64,000 nucleotides of DNA from Draconibacterium mangrovi_A (GTDB lineage Bacteria > Bacteroidota > Bacteroidia > Bacteroidales > Prolixibacteraceae): NCBI RefSeq assembly GCF_037646455.1, contig NZ_JBBIXN010000001.1, positions 1,178,001-1,242,000 on the forward strand, given 5' to 3'. This document shows positions 51,902 through 61,048 of this stretch, piece after piece. The notes beneath the pieces were generated by a model. The model was not told the DNA's origin and searched no databases. It saw only the letters and a program-made list of their open reading frames with translations. Position numbers and translations under genes: made by a program. Each line of letters opens with the position of its first letter. The stretch's first letter is position 1.

Positions 51902-54900
51902 ATGATTTCATTACACAATATATTTTCAATTGCCAAGTACGAACGTAAAACGCTTTTTCGTAGTTGGTTTTTCAGGATCTTCAGTATCCTGTCGCTTTTG
52001 GTTCTGTTCGGAATGAACTTCGGAATGGTCATTGAAGGCGGCGGCGATGAAGGATGGGCAATCCGCGCTATCCCAAGCGCCATCCCGTATTTCAACCTGT
52101 TGATTCTGAACATCGCACAGGCTGTTATCGCTGTTTTCCTGGCCTCCGACTTTTTGAAACGAGATAAAAAACTGGATACGACCGAAGTAATCTATATGCG
52201 TTCGATGACCAACGGCGAATACGTGATCGGTAAAACCCTGGGAAATATGCAGGTCTTTATGATTCTGAACATCGCGGTGGTGATCATGGCACTTATTTTC
52301 AATGCCTTGGCGCAGGGAACCATGATCAACTGGGAGTCTTACGGTGTTTACCTTGTTCTTATCAGTATCCCCACACTGGTTTTTATTATGGGCCTTTCGT
52401 TTTTGTTAATGAGTGTAATTCGTAACCAGGCAATAACCTTTGTTCTGATTTTGGGATACATTGGTATTACGCTTTTCCTGCTTCAGGCTAAGTTCTACTA
52501 TATTTTCGACTACATGGCCTTTAACATTCCCATGTTGAGTTCTGATATTGTGGGCTTCGGAAACCTCGATGTAATTCTCGTTCACCGTGGAATGTATTTT
52601 GGGCTTGGAGTTGGCTTTATTTTTCTGACTATATTTCTGTTAAAACGCTTGCCCCAATCGGAGACGATGACCTGGTTTTCGCTGGTGATCAGTATTATTT
52701 TTATTGCCGGCGCCGGTTATCTTGGAGTTGAACACATTACGACCTTTAAACAGAATGAGAAATTACGGGCCGAAATTGTAGAACTCAATAATAAATATGT
52801 AGATGAACCTTATCCAACGATACTTTCACACGATCTTGATGTTGTTCATAAAGGAAATTCGATCGATGTAGTTTCCCGGTTAACCATTCAGAACGATAAA
52901 AATCAGGCGCTTAATAAACTTATTTTTAGTTTGAATGCGGGATTAAAAGTTTCCGGTATTAAACTGAACAACAACGATGTACCCTACCAGCGCGAGAAAC
53001 ACCTGATCATACTTTCTGATAATATCAATATTCCGGCAGGCGATTCAGCCCAAATCGAATTCACGTATAACGGAACAATCGACGAAACCTACTGCTACCT
53101 GGATATTGAAGAAGAGATCCGTTTAGAGAAATACGGCAAGTTCGTATTAAATGTCGACAAGCGATACGCATTTATCACGCCGGAATATGTACTGCTGACC
53201 AAAGAAGCCAACTGGTATCCAAAAACCGGAGTAACCTACAGTACAAAAGATGTAAGCTGGAATCACCCTCAGTTTGTAAATTACCATTTAAAAGTAAAAA
53301 CTGCACCTGGTTTGCAGGTGGTTTCGCAGGGTGAAATTGAAAAAACATCGGACGGAGAATTTACCTGTATAAACGAAAATCCACTCACTCAGCTTTCACT
53401 GGCCATTGGAAATTACAAGCAGAAGACGCTGGATCAGGACAGTGTTACCTTTGGTGTTTGGTATGTCGACGGACATGATTATTTTTCTGATCAGTTCCCC
53501 GAATCGAAAGATACTTTATCTGCCATTATCAACGAACGTTTTGAAGATTTTAAACGCTCGTATAATCTCGACTACTCTGGAACGCGTTTCAACCTGATTG
53601 AAGTGCCTGCCCAATTTAAAACTTACCGACGCATGTGGACTTCGGTTCAGGAGGTTGTTCAGCCACAACAGGTGCTCATTCCTGAAAAAGGCTACCTCAT
53701 GCGCGATGCCGATTTCGAAAAACAAAAAGAACGTGTTGGCCGTTGGGGACGACGGGACCAGGATTTGACCGACCTGGATAAAGAAATTCGCGTATTTCAG
53801 GGTTTCATGCGTAAGTTCACCGAAGAAAACGAAGAAGACAGGAATTTCTCGCGTGGACAGATGGAAATGAAGCAAGTAGCCAATCCGTATTTCATTTTCC
53901 CAATGTTATACAATTTCCAGAACAACATCCAGTCTGACAGATGGCCGATAACCAACAGGATTTTCGAAGCCTATCTGAAAGGACAAGCCATGGACATGCG
54001 CTCGATTTTTATGAGCAATATGAATGGCGAAAGCGAAGATGTGCTGGCCAATGTGGCATTGCAAGATCAAACCTTCGAAGAAATACTCGCTGATCCCGAC
54101 CAGAAAGATATTGTTGACAATGTAATTAAGCTGAAAGGCGATGTACTTTTCTCAATGATCGAGTGGAAAGCCGGGCAAAAGGAATTTGAAGATTTCCTTA
54201 GAAAAATATTGGACGAGAACCGTTACAAAAACATTTCTTTCCAGGATTTCGATCACATGATCTACGAAAAATTCGGAATTGAATTGATACCAATGATGAA
54301 CGATTGGTTTAAGGCAAAATCGCTGCCTGGCTACTTAATATCTCCTATTAAGGCGGTGGAAGTAAAAAGCGGCGATGCCATGAAAACCATGGTGAGCTTG
54401 AAGATAACTAACTTTTCAGACATAGAAGGACTGGTAAAACTCACCTTCAGAATGGGTGGTGGTGGACGTGGACCGGGAGGCGGCGACAACGACATGATCG
54501 ATAACTTGATTTACCTGGAATCACATCAAACAAAAGAGTTGAGCTACCTGCTTGATGGTACGCCGCGAATGGTAGTAGTAAATACCATGACCTCGAAGAA
54601 CATCCCGCAAACCATGATCGAGTTTTTCAGAGATGTCGAAGAAGATCCGAAAGCCAAACCGGTGGAAGGCGAGCGCATTGTTGATACTCCGGTTCAGCAA
54701 ACACAACCGGGCGAAATTATCATCGACAACGAAGATCCCGAATTTTCAGTAACAAAAAACGAAAACATAAGCTTGCTCGAAAAGCTCATTATTCATGAAG
54801 ATGAAAAAACAAGTAAGTACCAGGGCATCAGTTGGTGGCGACCGGCAACAAGTTGGACGGCTGTTACCAGCGATGAGTTCTATGGCAAATATGTTCGCTC

Positions 54901-55225
54901 GGGCTACTACATTCGGGGGGGCGATGGCGACCAGGTAGCTACCTGGAAAGTTCCGCTAAAAAAAGCCGGTTACTACGATGTATATTATCACTTGTATAAA
55001 GTGCGAACGCATCGTCGAGGAGGAGAAGACAAAGGCAATTATAATTTCATCATTCACAGCGACGACGGAGCGGAAGAAGCTGCACTTGATGTGCAAAGTG
55101 CAGAAACGGGTTGGATACACCTCGGTTCCTATTCTTTCTCAGCGGACACAGCTAAGATTGAACTCACGAATAAAACCCAGCAACGCATGGTAGTTGCCGA
55201 TGCTGTTAAGCTGGTTGAATTGTAA
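51902..55225 (+). CDS. ABC-2 permease fused to a degenerate M1-peptidase domain and golvesin-like domain
   Basis: From ATG 51902 (MISLHNIFSIAKYERK) the protein has 1107 residues; the longer frame from 51797 overlaps the ATPase gene. Residues 1-300 hold the ABC-2 permease with about seven membrane segments. Then follow the beta-rich M1-aminopeptidase N-terminal-like part (about 320-550) and a helical part (about 560-780). The HExxH zinc motif of M1 enzymes is absent, so the domain is probably a binding or structural one. Next come a low-complexity insert (RMGGGGRGPGGGDND, about 855) and a C-terminal golvesin-like beta-sandwich (about 970-1107; GWIHLGSYSFSADTAKIEL, VVADAVKLVEL). ABC permease/M1 fusions are known in Bacteroidota; the golvesin-like tail is unusual. 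Confidence 0.87.
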   Translation: MISLHNIFSIAKYERKTLFRSWFFRIFSILSLLVLFGMNFGMVIEGGGDEGWAIRAIPSAIPYFNLLILNIAQAVIAVFLASDFLKRDKKLDTTEVIYMRSMTNGEYVIGKTLGNMQVFMILNIAVVIMALIFNALAQGTMINWESYGVYLVLISIPTLVFIMGLSFLLMSVIRNQAITFVLILGYIGITLFLLQAKFYYIFDYMAFNIPMLSSDIVGFGNLDVILVHRGMYFGLGVGFIFLTIFLLKRLPQSETMTWFSLVISIIFIAGAGYLGVEHITTFKQNEKLRAEIVELNNKYVDEPYPTILSHDLDVVHKGNSIDVVSRLTIQNDKNQALNKLIFSLNAGLKVSGIKLNNNDVPYQREKHLIILSDNINIPAGDSAQIEFTYNGTIDETYCYLDIEEEIRLEKYGKFVLNVDKRYAFITPEYVLLTKEANWYPKTGVTYSTKDVSWNHPQFVNYHLKVKTAPGLQVVSQGEIEKTSDGEFTCINENPLTQLSLAIGNYKQKTLDQDSVTFGVWYVDGHDYFSDQFPESKDTLSAIINERFEDFKRSYNLDYSGTRFNLIEVPAQFKTYRRMWTSVQEVVQPQQVLIPEKGYLMRDADFEKQKERVGRWGRRDQDLTDLDKEIRVFQGFMRKFTEENEEDRNFSRGQMEMKQVANPYFIFPMLYNFQNNIQSDRWPITNRIFEAYLKGQAMDMRSIFMSNMNGESEDVLANVALQDQTFEEILADPDQKDIVDNVIKLKGDVLFSMIEWKAGQKEFEDFLRKILDENRYKNISFQDFDHMIYEKFGIELIPMMNDWFKAKSLPGYLISPIKAVEVKSGDAMKTMVSLKITNFSDIEGLVKLTFRMGGGGRGPGGGDNDMIDNLIYLESHQTKELSYLLDGTPRMVVVNTMTSKNIPQTMIEFFRDVEEDPKAKPVEGERIVDTPVQQTQPGEIIIDNEDPEFSVTKNENISLLEKLIIHEDEKTSKYQGISWWRPATSWTAVTSDEFYGKYVRSGYYIRGGDGDQVATWKVPLKKAGYYDVYYHLYKVRTHRRGGEDKGNYNFIIHSDDGAEEAALDVQSAETGWIHLGSYSFSADTAKIELTNKTQQRMVVADAVKLVEL

Positions 55226-55245
55226 ATTAAAATAATAAACAGATA

Positions 55246-56751
55246 ATGACACGAACTAAATTCAAACTACTTCAAGAAGTAACAGTTCTCTTGCTTCTGT
55301 TTGGGCTAACAGGCTACACCGCACAGGCCCAGGAAGCATTAACACTTAACCGGGCGATGGCCATTGCCGAAACAAGCAGTCCGGATCTGCAGCAATCGTT
55401 GCTGAACCTCGAACGTTTCCAAAAAACACTGGAAGCTCAGCGCGCTGCTTTAAAGTCGCGGTTTTCGCTCGAGGTAAATCCGGTTAATTACAGCAATCAA
55501 CGGCGTTTCGATACCCGCTTTTCAGAATGGTACACCAACGAAAACTTTGAATCGAATACGGTATTCAGGGTTTCGCAGCCCATTTTGCCAACTGATGGTA
55601 CTGTATCGCTCATCAATGAATTTGGATGGTCGAGCAGTAATTCAACCCTTAGCAATTCAACCAACGAAAGTGAGGTTTTCTACAATAACTTGTACCTCAA
55701 CTTCAATCAACCGCTGTTCACTTATAACCGACTAAAAGTTCAGTTACGCCAGTTGGAACTGAACCTCGAAAATGCAGAGATCAGTTATGCCATGCAGCGC
55801 CTGAACCTGGAACGAAACGTAACCGAGTTCTTTTACAATGTGTACATGACACAAATGAACTTGAACATTGCCAAAGAAGAACTGGCCAATACCCAAAAAA
55901 GTTACGACATCATAAAAAATAAAGTAGATGCCGGATTGGCTGCCAAAGAAGAACAATACCAGGCAGAATTGAACTTATCAACGGCAAAATCTACTGTTCA
56001 GAATAGCGAGGTAAACTTCGAAAATGCCAAAGACCAGCTAAAACTTTATCTCGGAATGGACTTGTACCAGGATATTATGATCCTGGCCGACATTTCTGCA
56101 AATCCTGTTCCTGTCGACCTCGATCTGGCTATCGAAAACGGACTGAATTCAAGAATGGAAATCCGTCAACGTGAAATCGATGTCGAAAACAGCCAGTTCG
56201 ACCTCATTGAAACCAAATCGTTGAATGAATTTATGGGTGAACTCAATCTTCGTGTCGGTATAACCGGCGATAACGAAAAGCTGGGTAAAATTTTCGATCA
56301 ACCCACCCGAAGTCCTTCTGTTGGTCTGACCTTTAATATCCCGATTTTCGACTGGGGTGAAAAGAAAGCACGAATTGCAGCCTCTGAAGCCGCGATCAGA
56401 TCACAGGAACTCAACCTTTCGCAAGAGAAAAAGCAAATTGTGGTTGATATCCGCCAGGTGTACCGTAACCTGCAAAACCAGCTTACCCAAATCGATATTG
56501 CCAGGCAAAACGAGCGTAATGCACAACTCACTTACGAGATCAACCTCGAACGTTACGAAAACGGCGATTTAACCGGTATGGATCTTAACCTTTATCAAAC
56601 CCAGTTATCGCAAAATAAAATCTCATACAGCCAGGCACTTATCAACTATAAAATTGAATTATTAAATCTGAAAATCCAGACTTTGTACGATTTCGAGAGC
56701 CAGGAAGCTATTCTGCCATCCGAATTGTACCTGAACGAAGAAAAAAAATAA
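55246..56751 (+). CDS. TolC-family outer-membrane factor
   Basis: This 501-residue protein has a signal peptide (ending YTAQAQ, about residue 28), two long coiled-coil helical hairpins and two beta-strand pairs, the layout of trimeric TolC channels. LTLNRAMAIAETSSPDLQQS is the usual start of the first repeat, and VDIRQVYRNLQNQLTQI belongs to the second. It completes the exit path for the RND pumps and possibly the ABC pump encoded next to it. It starts 20 bp after the ABC permease. Confidence 0.93.
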   Translation: MTRTKFKLLQEVTVLLLLFGLTGYTAQAQEALTLNRAMAIAETSSPDLQQSLLNLERFQKTLEAQRAALKSRFSLEVNPVNYSNQRRFDTRFSEWYTNENFESNTVFRVSQPILPTDGTVSLINEFGWSSSNSTLSNSTNESEVFYNNLYLNFNQPLFTYNRLKVQLRQLELNLENAEISYAMQRLNLERNVTEFFYNVYMTQMNLNIAKEELANTQKSYDIIKNKVDAGLAAKEEQYQAELNLSTAKSTVQNSEVNFENAKDQLKLYLGMDLYQDIMILADISANPVPVDLDLAIENGLNSRMEIRQREIDVENSQFDLIETKSLNEFMGELNLRVGITGDNEKLGKIFDQPTRSPSVGLTFNIPIFDWGEKKARIAASEAAIRSQELNLSQEKKQIVVDIRQVYRNLQNQLTQIDIARQNERNAQLTYEINLERYENGDLTGMDLNLYQTQLSQNKISYSQALINYKIELLNLKIQTLYDFESQEAILPSELYLNEEKK

Positions 56752-56771
56752 CATCCGAAAAAAATTGAACC

Positions 56772-57830
56772 ATGAAGAATATAAAATTACTTTTCCTTGC
56801 TTTTGTTGTTGCCACCATTGTTTCCTGCAACAACCAATCCTCTTCAGAATCGTCGGACCTTGCAGTACCGGTATCTGTTGAGAACATCAAACTTAAAAGC
56901 ATTCAACAGTTCATTTCAACAACGGGAACGGCAAAAGCGGTTTCTGAAACCGAACTGACTTCAGAAATTGAAGGCGAGTACTACCTGCAGATCAATCCAA
57001 AAACAGGGCGCAAATTCAAACTTGGCGACCGTGTTGAAAAAGGCCAGGTAATTATTAAACTCGAAAACGAGGAGTACGAAAACGGGCTTGCCATGGAGTC
57101 GAAAAAACTGAACCTGGAAATATCGGAGCAGGAATACGAAAAACAAAAATCGCTGTATGAAAAAGGTGGTGTTACACTACGCGAACTGCGTAACTCCGAA
57201 GTTTCGACAATCGATGCCAAATACAGTTACGAAAGTGCACAAATCCAGATGGCAAAAATGCAGGTTTCTGCACCTTTCTCAGGCGTTATTGTTGAACTCC
57301 CATATTACACCAAAGGCGTTCGAGTTAGCACCGGCGAGAGCATGGTAAAGCTTATGAGCTACAACAAAATGTATGTGGAGATCAACCTACCCGAAAAAAA
57401 TATTTCTGAAATTAAACTCGGTCAGGAAGCACTGATCACCAACTACACACTTACCGAAGATACACTGATTGGGCATGTAACCGAACTTTCTCCGGTGATC
57501 AGTAACGAAACACGTACCTTTGCCGGCAAGGTGGAAATTGACAATCCTGAACTGAAATTGCGTCCCGGAATGTTCATTAAAGCCAACATTGTTACGGCTC
57601 AGAAGGACAGCGTAATTGTGATCCCGAGAGATGTGATCATGTCGGGCTCGCGTGGAAAATATGTGTTTGTTGTTGAACGTAACAACACGGCCGACGACCG
57701 ACGAATTACAACCGGAATTTCTAACCAGGATGAAATAGAAATTGTGGAAGGACTGAGCGCAAACGATCGCCTGATCATCAAAGGCTTTGAAACACTGCGC
57801 GACAATTCAAAAGTAAAAGTAATTTTATAA
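56772..57830 (+). CDS. RND efflux periplasmic adaptor (MFP) lipoprotein
   Basis: This 352-residue protein has a lipoprotein signal (lipobox IVSC, Cys19), the lipoyl/barrel-sandwich pieces on both sides of a short helical hairpin (GDRVEKGQVIIKLENEEYE; MQVSAPFSGVIVEL), and a beta-barrel and membrane-proximal domain (RPGMFIKANIVTAQKD; VVERNNTADDRRITTGI). It joins the RND permease to TolC. It lies 20 bp after the TolC gene and 71 bp before the first permease. Confidence 0.94.
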   Translation: MKNIKLLFLAFVVATIVSCNNQSSSESSDLAVPVSVENIKLKSIQQFISTTGTAKAVSETELTSEIEGEYYLQINPKTGRKFKLGDRVEKGQVIIKLENEEYENGLAMESKKLNLEISEQEYEKQKSLYEKGGVTLRELRNSEVSTIDAKYSYESAQIQMAKMQVSAPFSGVIVELPYYTKGVRVSTGESMVKLMSYNKMYVEINLPEKNISEIKLGQEALITNYTLTEDTLIGHVTELSPVISNETRTFAGKVEIDNPELKLRPGMFIKANIVTAQKDSVIVIPRDVIMSGSRGKYVFVVERNNTADDRRITTGISNQDEIEIVEGLSANDRLIIKGFETLRDNSKVKVIL

Positions 57831-57864
57831 TAAGTCGGAAGCTGTAAGCAGGAAGTCAGCAGTA

Positions 57865-57889
57865 CTTCGTGCTTCGTGCTTCGTGCTTC
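57865..57889 (+). repeat. 7-bp tandem repeat (CTTCGTG) before the first RND permease
   Basis: Three perfect copies of CTTCGTG plus CTTC run from 57865 to 57889, ending 12 bp before the ATG of the first RND permease. The copy number could alter spacing between the upstream stop and the start codon. No other simple repeat of this kind was seen at a gene start in the window. Confidence 0.85.
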
Positions 57890-57901
57890 TAACGATATAT
57901 C

Positions 57902-60900
57902 ATGAAGAAATTAACACAATTTTCTGTCAATTACCCGGTAACCGTGCTTATGGTGGTCCTTGGAGTCGTGCTCCTTGGATACATTTCTTACGATAAACTC
58001 GGTGTTGACCTTTTCCCGGATCTGAATTCGCCCCGCATTTTTGTGGAGGTGACCTCAGGAGAGAGGCCACCCGAAGAAATGGAACAACAGTTTGTGGAAA
58101 ACATCGAAGCACTGGCGATTCGACAGTCGGATGTAATCCAGGTGACATCGGTTTCGCGGGTAGGTTCGGCACAAATCACGGTTGAATATGCCTGGAACAA
58201 AGACATGGACGAAGCTTTCCTTGATCTTCAAAAGGCCTTAAATACACTGACTCAAAACTCTGAAATCGATGAGCTGAAAATTACCCAGCACGATCCGAAT
58301 ACAACTCCGGTAATGACCATTGGATTAACTCACGAAGAAATTACCGACATGAACGAACTCAGAAAAGTCGCGGAAAATTACATCCGCAACGAATTGGTTC
58401 GTTTAGAAGGTGTGGCCGAAGTTGAACTTTCGGGGCAGGAAGAAAGCGAGATCATTATTGAAACTGACGTATATCGCCTGGAATCGCAGAACCTGACAAT
58501 GGATGAAATTGCATCGCGCATCGAAAATTTTAACCGGAATGTTTCCGGCGGACGCATCAGCGATTTGGGAATCCAGTATATTGTTAAAGGTGTTTCTATG
58601 TTACAGACCACTGAAGATTTCGAAAATCTAATCGTGGGTTACAAAGCCGTCAGGACACAAGCGACAGAACAAACTGGAACGGATGTGGAAATGGCTCCGG
58701 TTTATCTGAAAGATGTAGCATTTATTCGTGAAGCCAATAAAGAGCCGAACAACATTGTACATATCGACGGCGAACGGTGCCTCGGTTTGTCGATTTACAA
58801 AGAAACCAAATACAATACCGTAAAATCGGTTGAGCAAATTGATGAAGCGCTTGTGAATATCGAAAAAGCTTTACCGGGATATAAATTGACCAAAGTAACA
58901 AACCAGGGACGCTTTATTAGTGCGGCCATTGGCGAAGTTCAGGAAACTGCCCTGCTGGGAATTCTGCTGGCTGTTTTTATTCTGTTCCTGTTTTTACGTC
59001 GCTTTGGAACTACCTTGATCGTTAGTATCGCTATACCGATCTCCATCATTGCTACTTTTAACCTGATGTATTTCAACCACCTCACCATTAACATTATGAC
59101 TTTGGGAGGACTTGCGCTCGGCGCGGGTATGCTTGTTGACAATGCCATTGTAGTGATGGAGAATATATTCCGAAACCACGAAAACGGCATGAGTGTTAAG
59201 GATGCTGCCGTAACCGGAACTGCGCAGGTTGGCGGTGCAATTACAGCATCAACGCTTACTACAATTGTAGTATTTCTACCCATCGTGTACCTGCATGGTG
59301 CATCGGGCGAGCTATTCAAAGACCAGGCCTGGACAGTGGCATTCTCGCTTCTTTCGTCGCTGGTTGTAGCCATCTTTCTTATCCCGATGATGTACCACCG
59401 TTTTTACCGCCACAAAAAAGCTCCGATAAAAGCCAAATCGATTCAGGTGGGTGGTTACGGCCGCTTTCTGAACCGGGTTTTGAATGTAAAATGGCTGGTA
59501 ATAATTTTAGCTACGGTTGCTATTGGCGGTTCATTGCTGCTTGTACCTTATATCGGTACGGAGTTTATGCCCAAAACTGAAACCCGCGAGTTGACGATTG
59601 ATCTGAAATTGCAGGAAGGGACAAAACTGAAGCGAACCGAAGCAACGGTAAGAAATATAGAAGATATCCTAATGGGGTACCTGGGTGATAACCTGGATAT
59701 TATCTACTCGCAGGCAGGTCCATCTACCGGGATTGCCGGTGACGAAACTGCCGTATTTGAAGGAGAAAATACCGCACAAATCACCGTAATTCTGAAAAAG
59801 GAATCGACCATTTCATCCGAAAGCATTGTGAAAACACTTTCGAATTTAACCGCCAATGTTGAAGGCCTGGAACTTACTTTCTCGCAAGAGGAAAGTGCAC
59901 TCCAGTCGATACTAGGAACAGATGAGTCGCCTGTAGTTGTTGAAGTTCGCGGTGAAGAACTCGACGAGATCGAAAACATCGTCAACCAAGTAAAAGAAAA
60001 AATGCTGGCAATGTCGGGTTTGTTCAATATTCAAACTTCAATAGAAGATGGCGCTCCTGAAGTAGAAGTACATGTCGACCGCATGCGTGCCGGTATGTAC
60101 AACCTGAATATCAGCACGGTTATTTCGCAAATTCAGGAACAACTCGAGGGGATGAATGCAGGACAGCTCGAAAAGAGCGGTGAAATGCAGGACATTACCA
60201 TCAAGGTACCTGAGAAAGGAATCGATGAGATCAATTCGATCCTGATCACCTCGGGCGACCAGGTTTTCAGGTTAAATGAAATTGCAGACATTTCCTATGG
60301 TGTGGCTCCAAAAGAGATCATCAGAAGGAACCAGAACCGGATTGGAAAAGTTACTGCCCAAATGGAGCAAGGTGTGGCACTCGACCACGTTGCCAAAGAC
60401 ATCCGCGAACAGGTAGCGACCATCGACCTGCTGCCCGAATATCGGATTTTGGTAACCGGTGAAGAAGAAAAACGTCAGGATTCGCTGACCAACCTTACTT
60501 TCGCCTTGATTCTTTCCATCGTATTGGTGTACATGGTTATGGCGTCGCAGTTCGAGTCGTTGATCCATCCATTTACCATCCTGTTAACTATTCCACTGGC
60601 TGTGGTAGGTAGCATTCTCATCTTTTTCATTGTGGGTAAAACGCTAAATATTATGGCCATTATCGGTGTAATTATGCTGGTGGGAATTGCGGTAAACGAC
60701 TCCATTATTCTGGTCGACCGCATCAATCAACTCATGCGGGAAGGTGTGGATCGTCGTCGCGCAATATTGGAGGCAGGACAACAACGTATCCGCCCGATTA
60801 TAATGACCAGCTTAACCACTATTCTGGCCCTGTTGCCTTTAACCTTTGGTTTTGGCGAAAGCGCCTCGTTGCGTTCGCCCATGGCCCTGGCTGTAGTTGG

Positions 60901-61018
60901 CGGTCTGGTTACTTCAACCCTGTTAACCCTGGTAGTTATACCATGTGTTTACGATGTCCTCGACAGATTTAGGTTGTTGTTTGTAAGATCGAAGAGAGAA
61001 GAAGCAAAAGCCAGCTAA
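57902..61018 (+). CDS. RND efflux permease, HAE-1-like (first copy)
   Basis: This 1038-residue inner-membrane pump has the two-fold RND layout: TM1 and large porter loop, TM2-6 (AVFILFLFLRRFGTT; GMLVDNAIVVMENIF), second loop and TM8-12 (VYMVMASQFESLIHPF; GIAVNDSIILVDRIN; RPIIMTSLTTILALLP). The TM4 relay reads LVDNA, with Asp followed by Asn where AcrB has two Asp. It pumps substrates with the adaptor and TolC encoded just before it. A 7-bp tandem repeat lies directly before its start. Confidence 0.96.
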   Translation: MKKLTQFSVNYPVTVLMVVLGVVLLGYISYDKLGVDLFPDLNSPRIFVEVTSGERPPEEMEQQFVENIEALAIRQSDVIQVTSVSRVGSAQITVEYAWNKDMDEAFLDLQKALNTLTQNSEIDELKITQHDPNTTPVMTIGLTHEEITDMNELRKVAENYIRNELVRLEGVAEVELSGQEESEIIIETDVYRLESQNLTMDEIASRIENFNRNVSGGRISDLGIQYIVKGVSMLQTTEDFENLIVGYKAVRTQATEQTGTDVEMAPVYLKDVAFIREANKEPNNIVHIDGERCLGLSIYKETKYNTVKSVEQIDEALVNIEKALPGYKLTKVTNQGRFISAAIGEVQETALLGILLAVFILFLFLRRFGTTLIVSIAIPISIIATFNLMYFNHLTINIMTLGGLALGAGMLVDNAIVVMENIFRNHENGMSVKDAAVTGTAQVGGAITASTLTTIVVFLPIVYLHGASGELFKDQAWTVAFSLLSSLVVAIFLIPMMYHRFYRHKKAPIKAKSIQVGGYGRFLNRVLNVKWLVIILATVAIGGSLLLVPYIGTEFMPKTETRELTIDLKLQEGTKLKRTEATVRNIEDILMGYLGDNLDIIYSQAGPSTGIAGDETAVFEGENTAQITVILKKESTISSESIVKTLSNLTANVEGLELTFSQEESALQSILGTDESPVVVEVRGEELDEIENIVNQVKEKMLAMSGLFNIQTSIEDGAPEVEVHVDRMRAGMYNLNISTVISQIQEQLEGMNAGQLEKSGEMQDITIKVPEKGIDEINSILITSGDQVFRLNEIADISYGVAPKEIIRRNQNRIGKVTAQMEQGVALDHVAKDIREQVATIDLLPEYRILVTGEEEKRQDSLTNLTFALILSIVLVYMVMASQFESLIHPFTILLTIPLAVVGSILIFFIVGKTLNIMAIIGVIMLVGIAVNDSIILVDRINQLMREGVDRRRAILEAGQQRIRPIIMTSLTTILALLPLTFGFGESASLRSPMALAVVGGLVTSTLLTLVVIPCVYDVLDRFRLLFVRSKREEAKAS

Positions 61019-61048
61019 CACAAAACCTGAAACGAATAAGACAAACGG

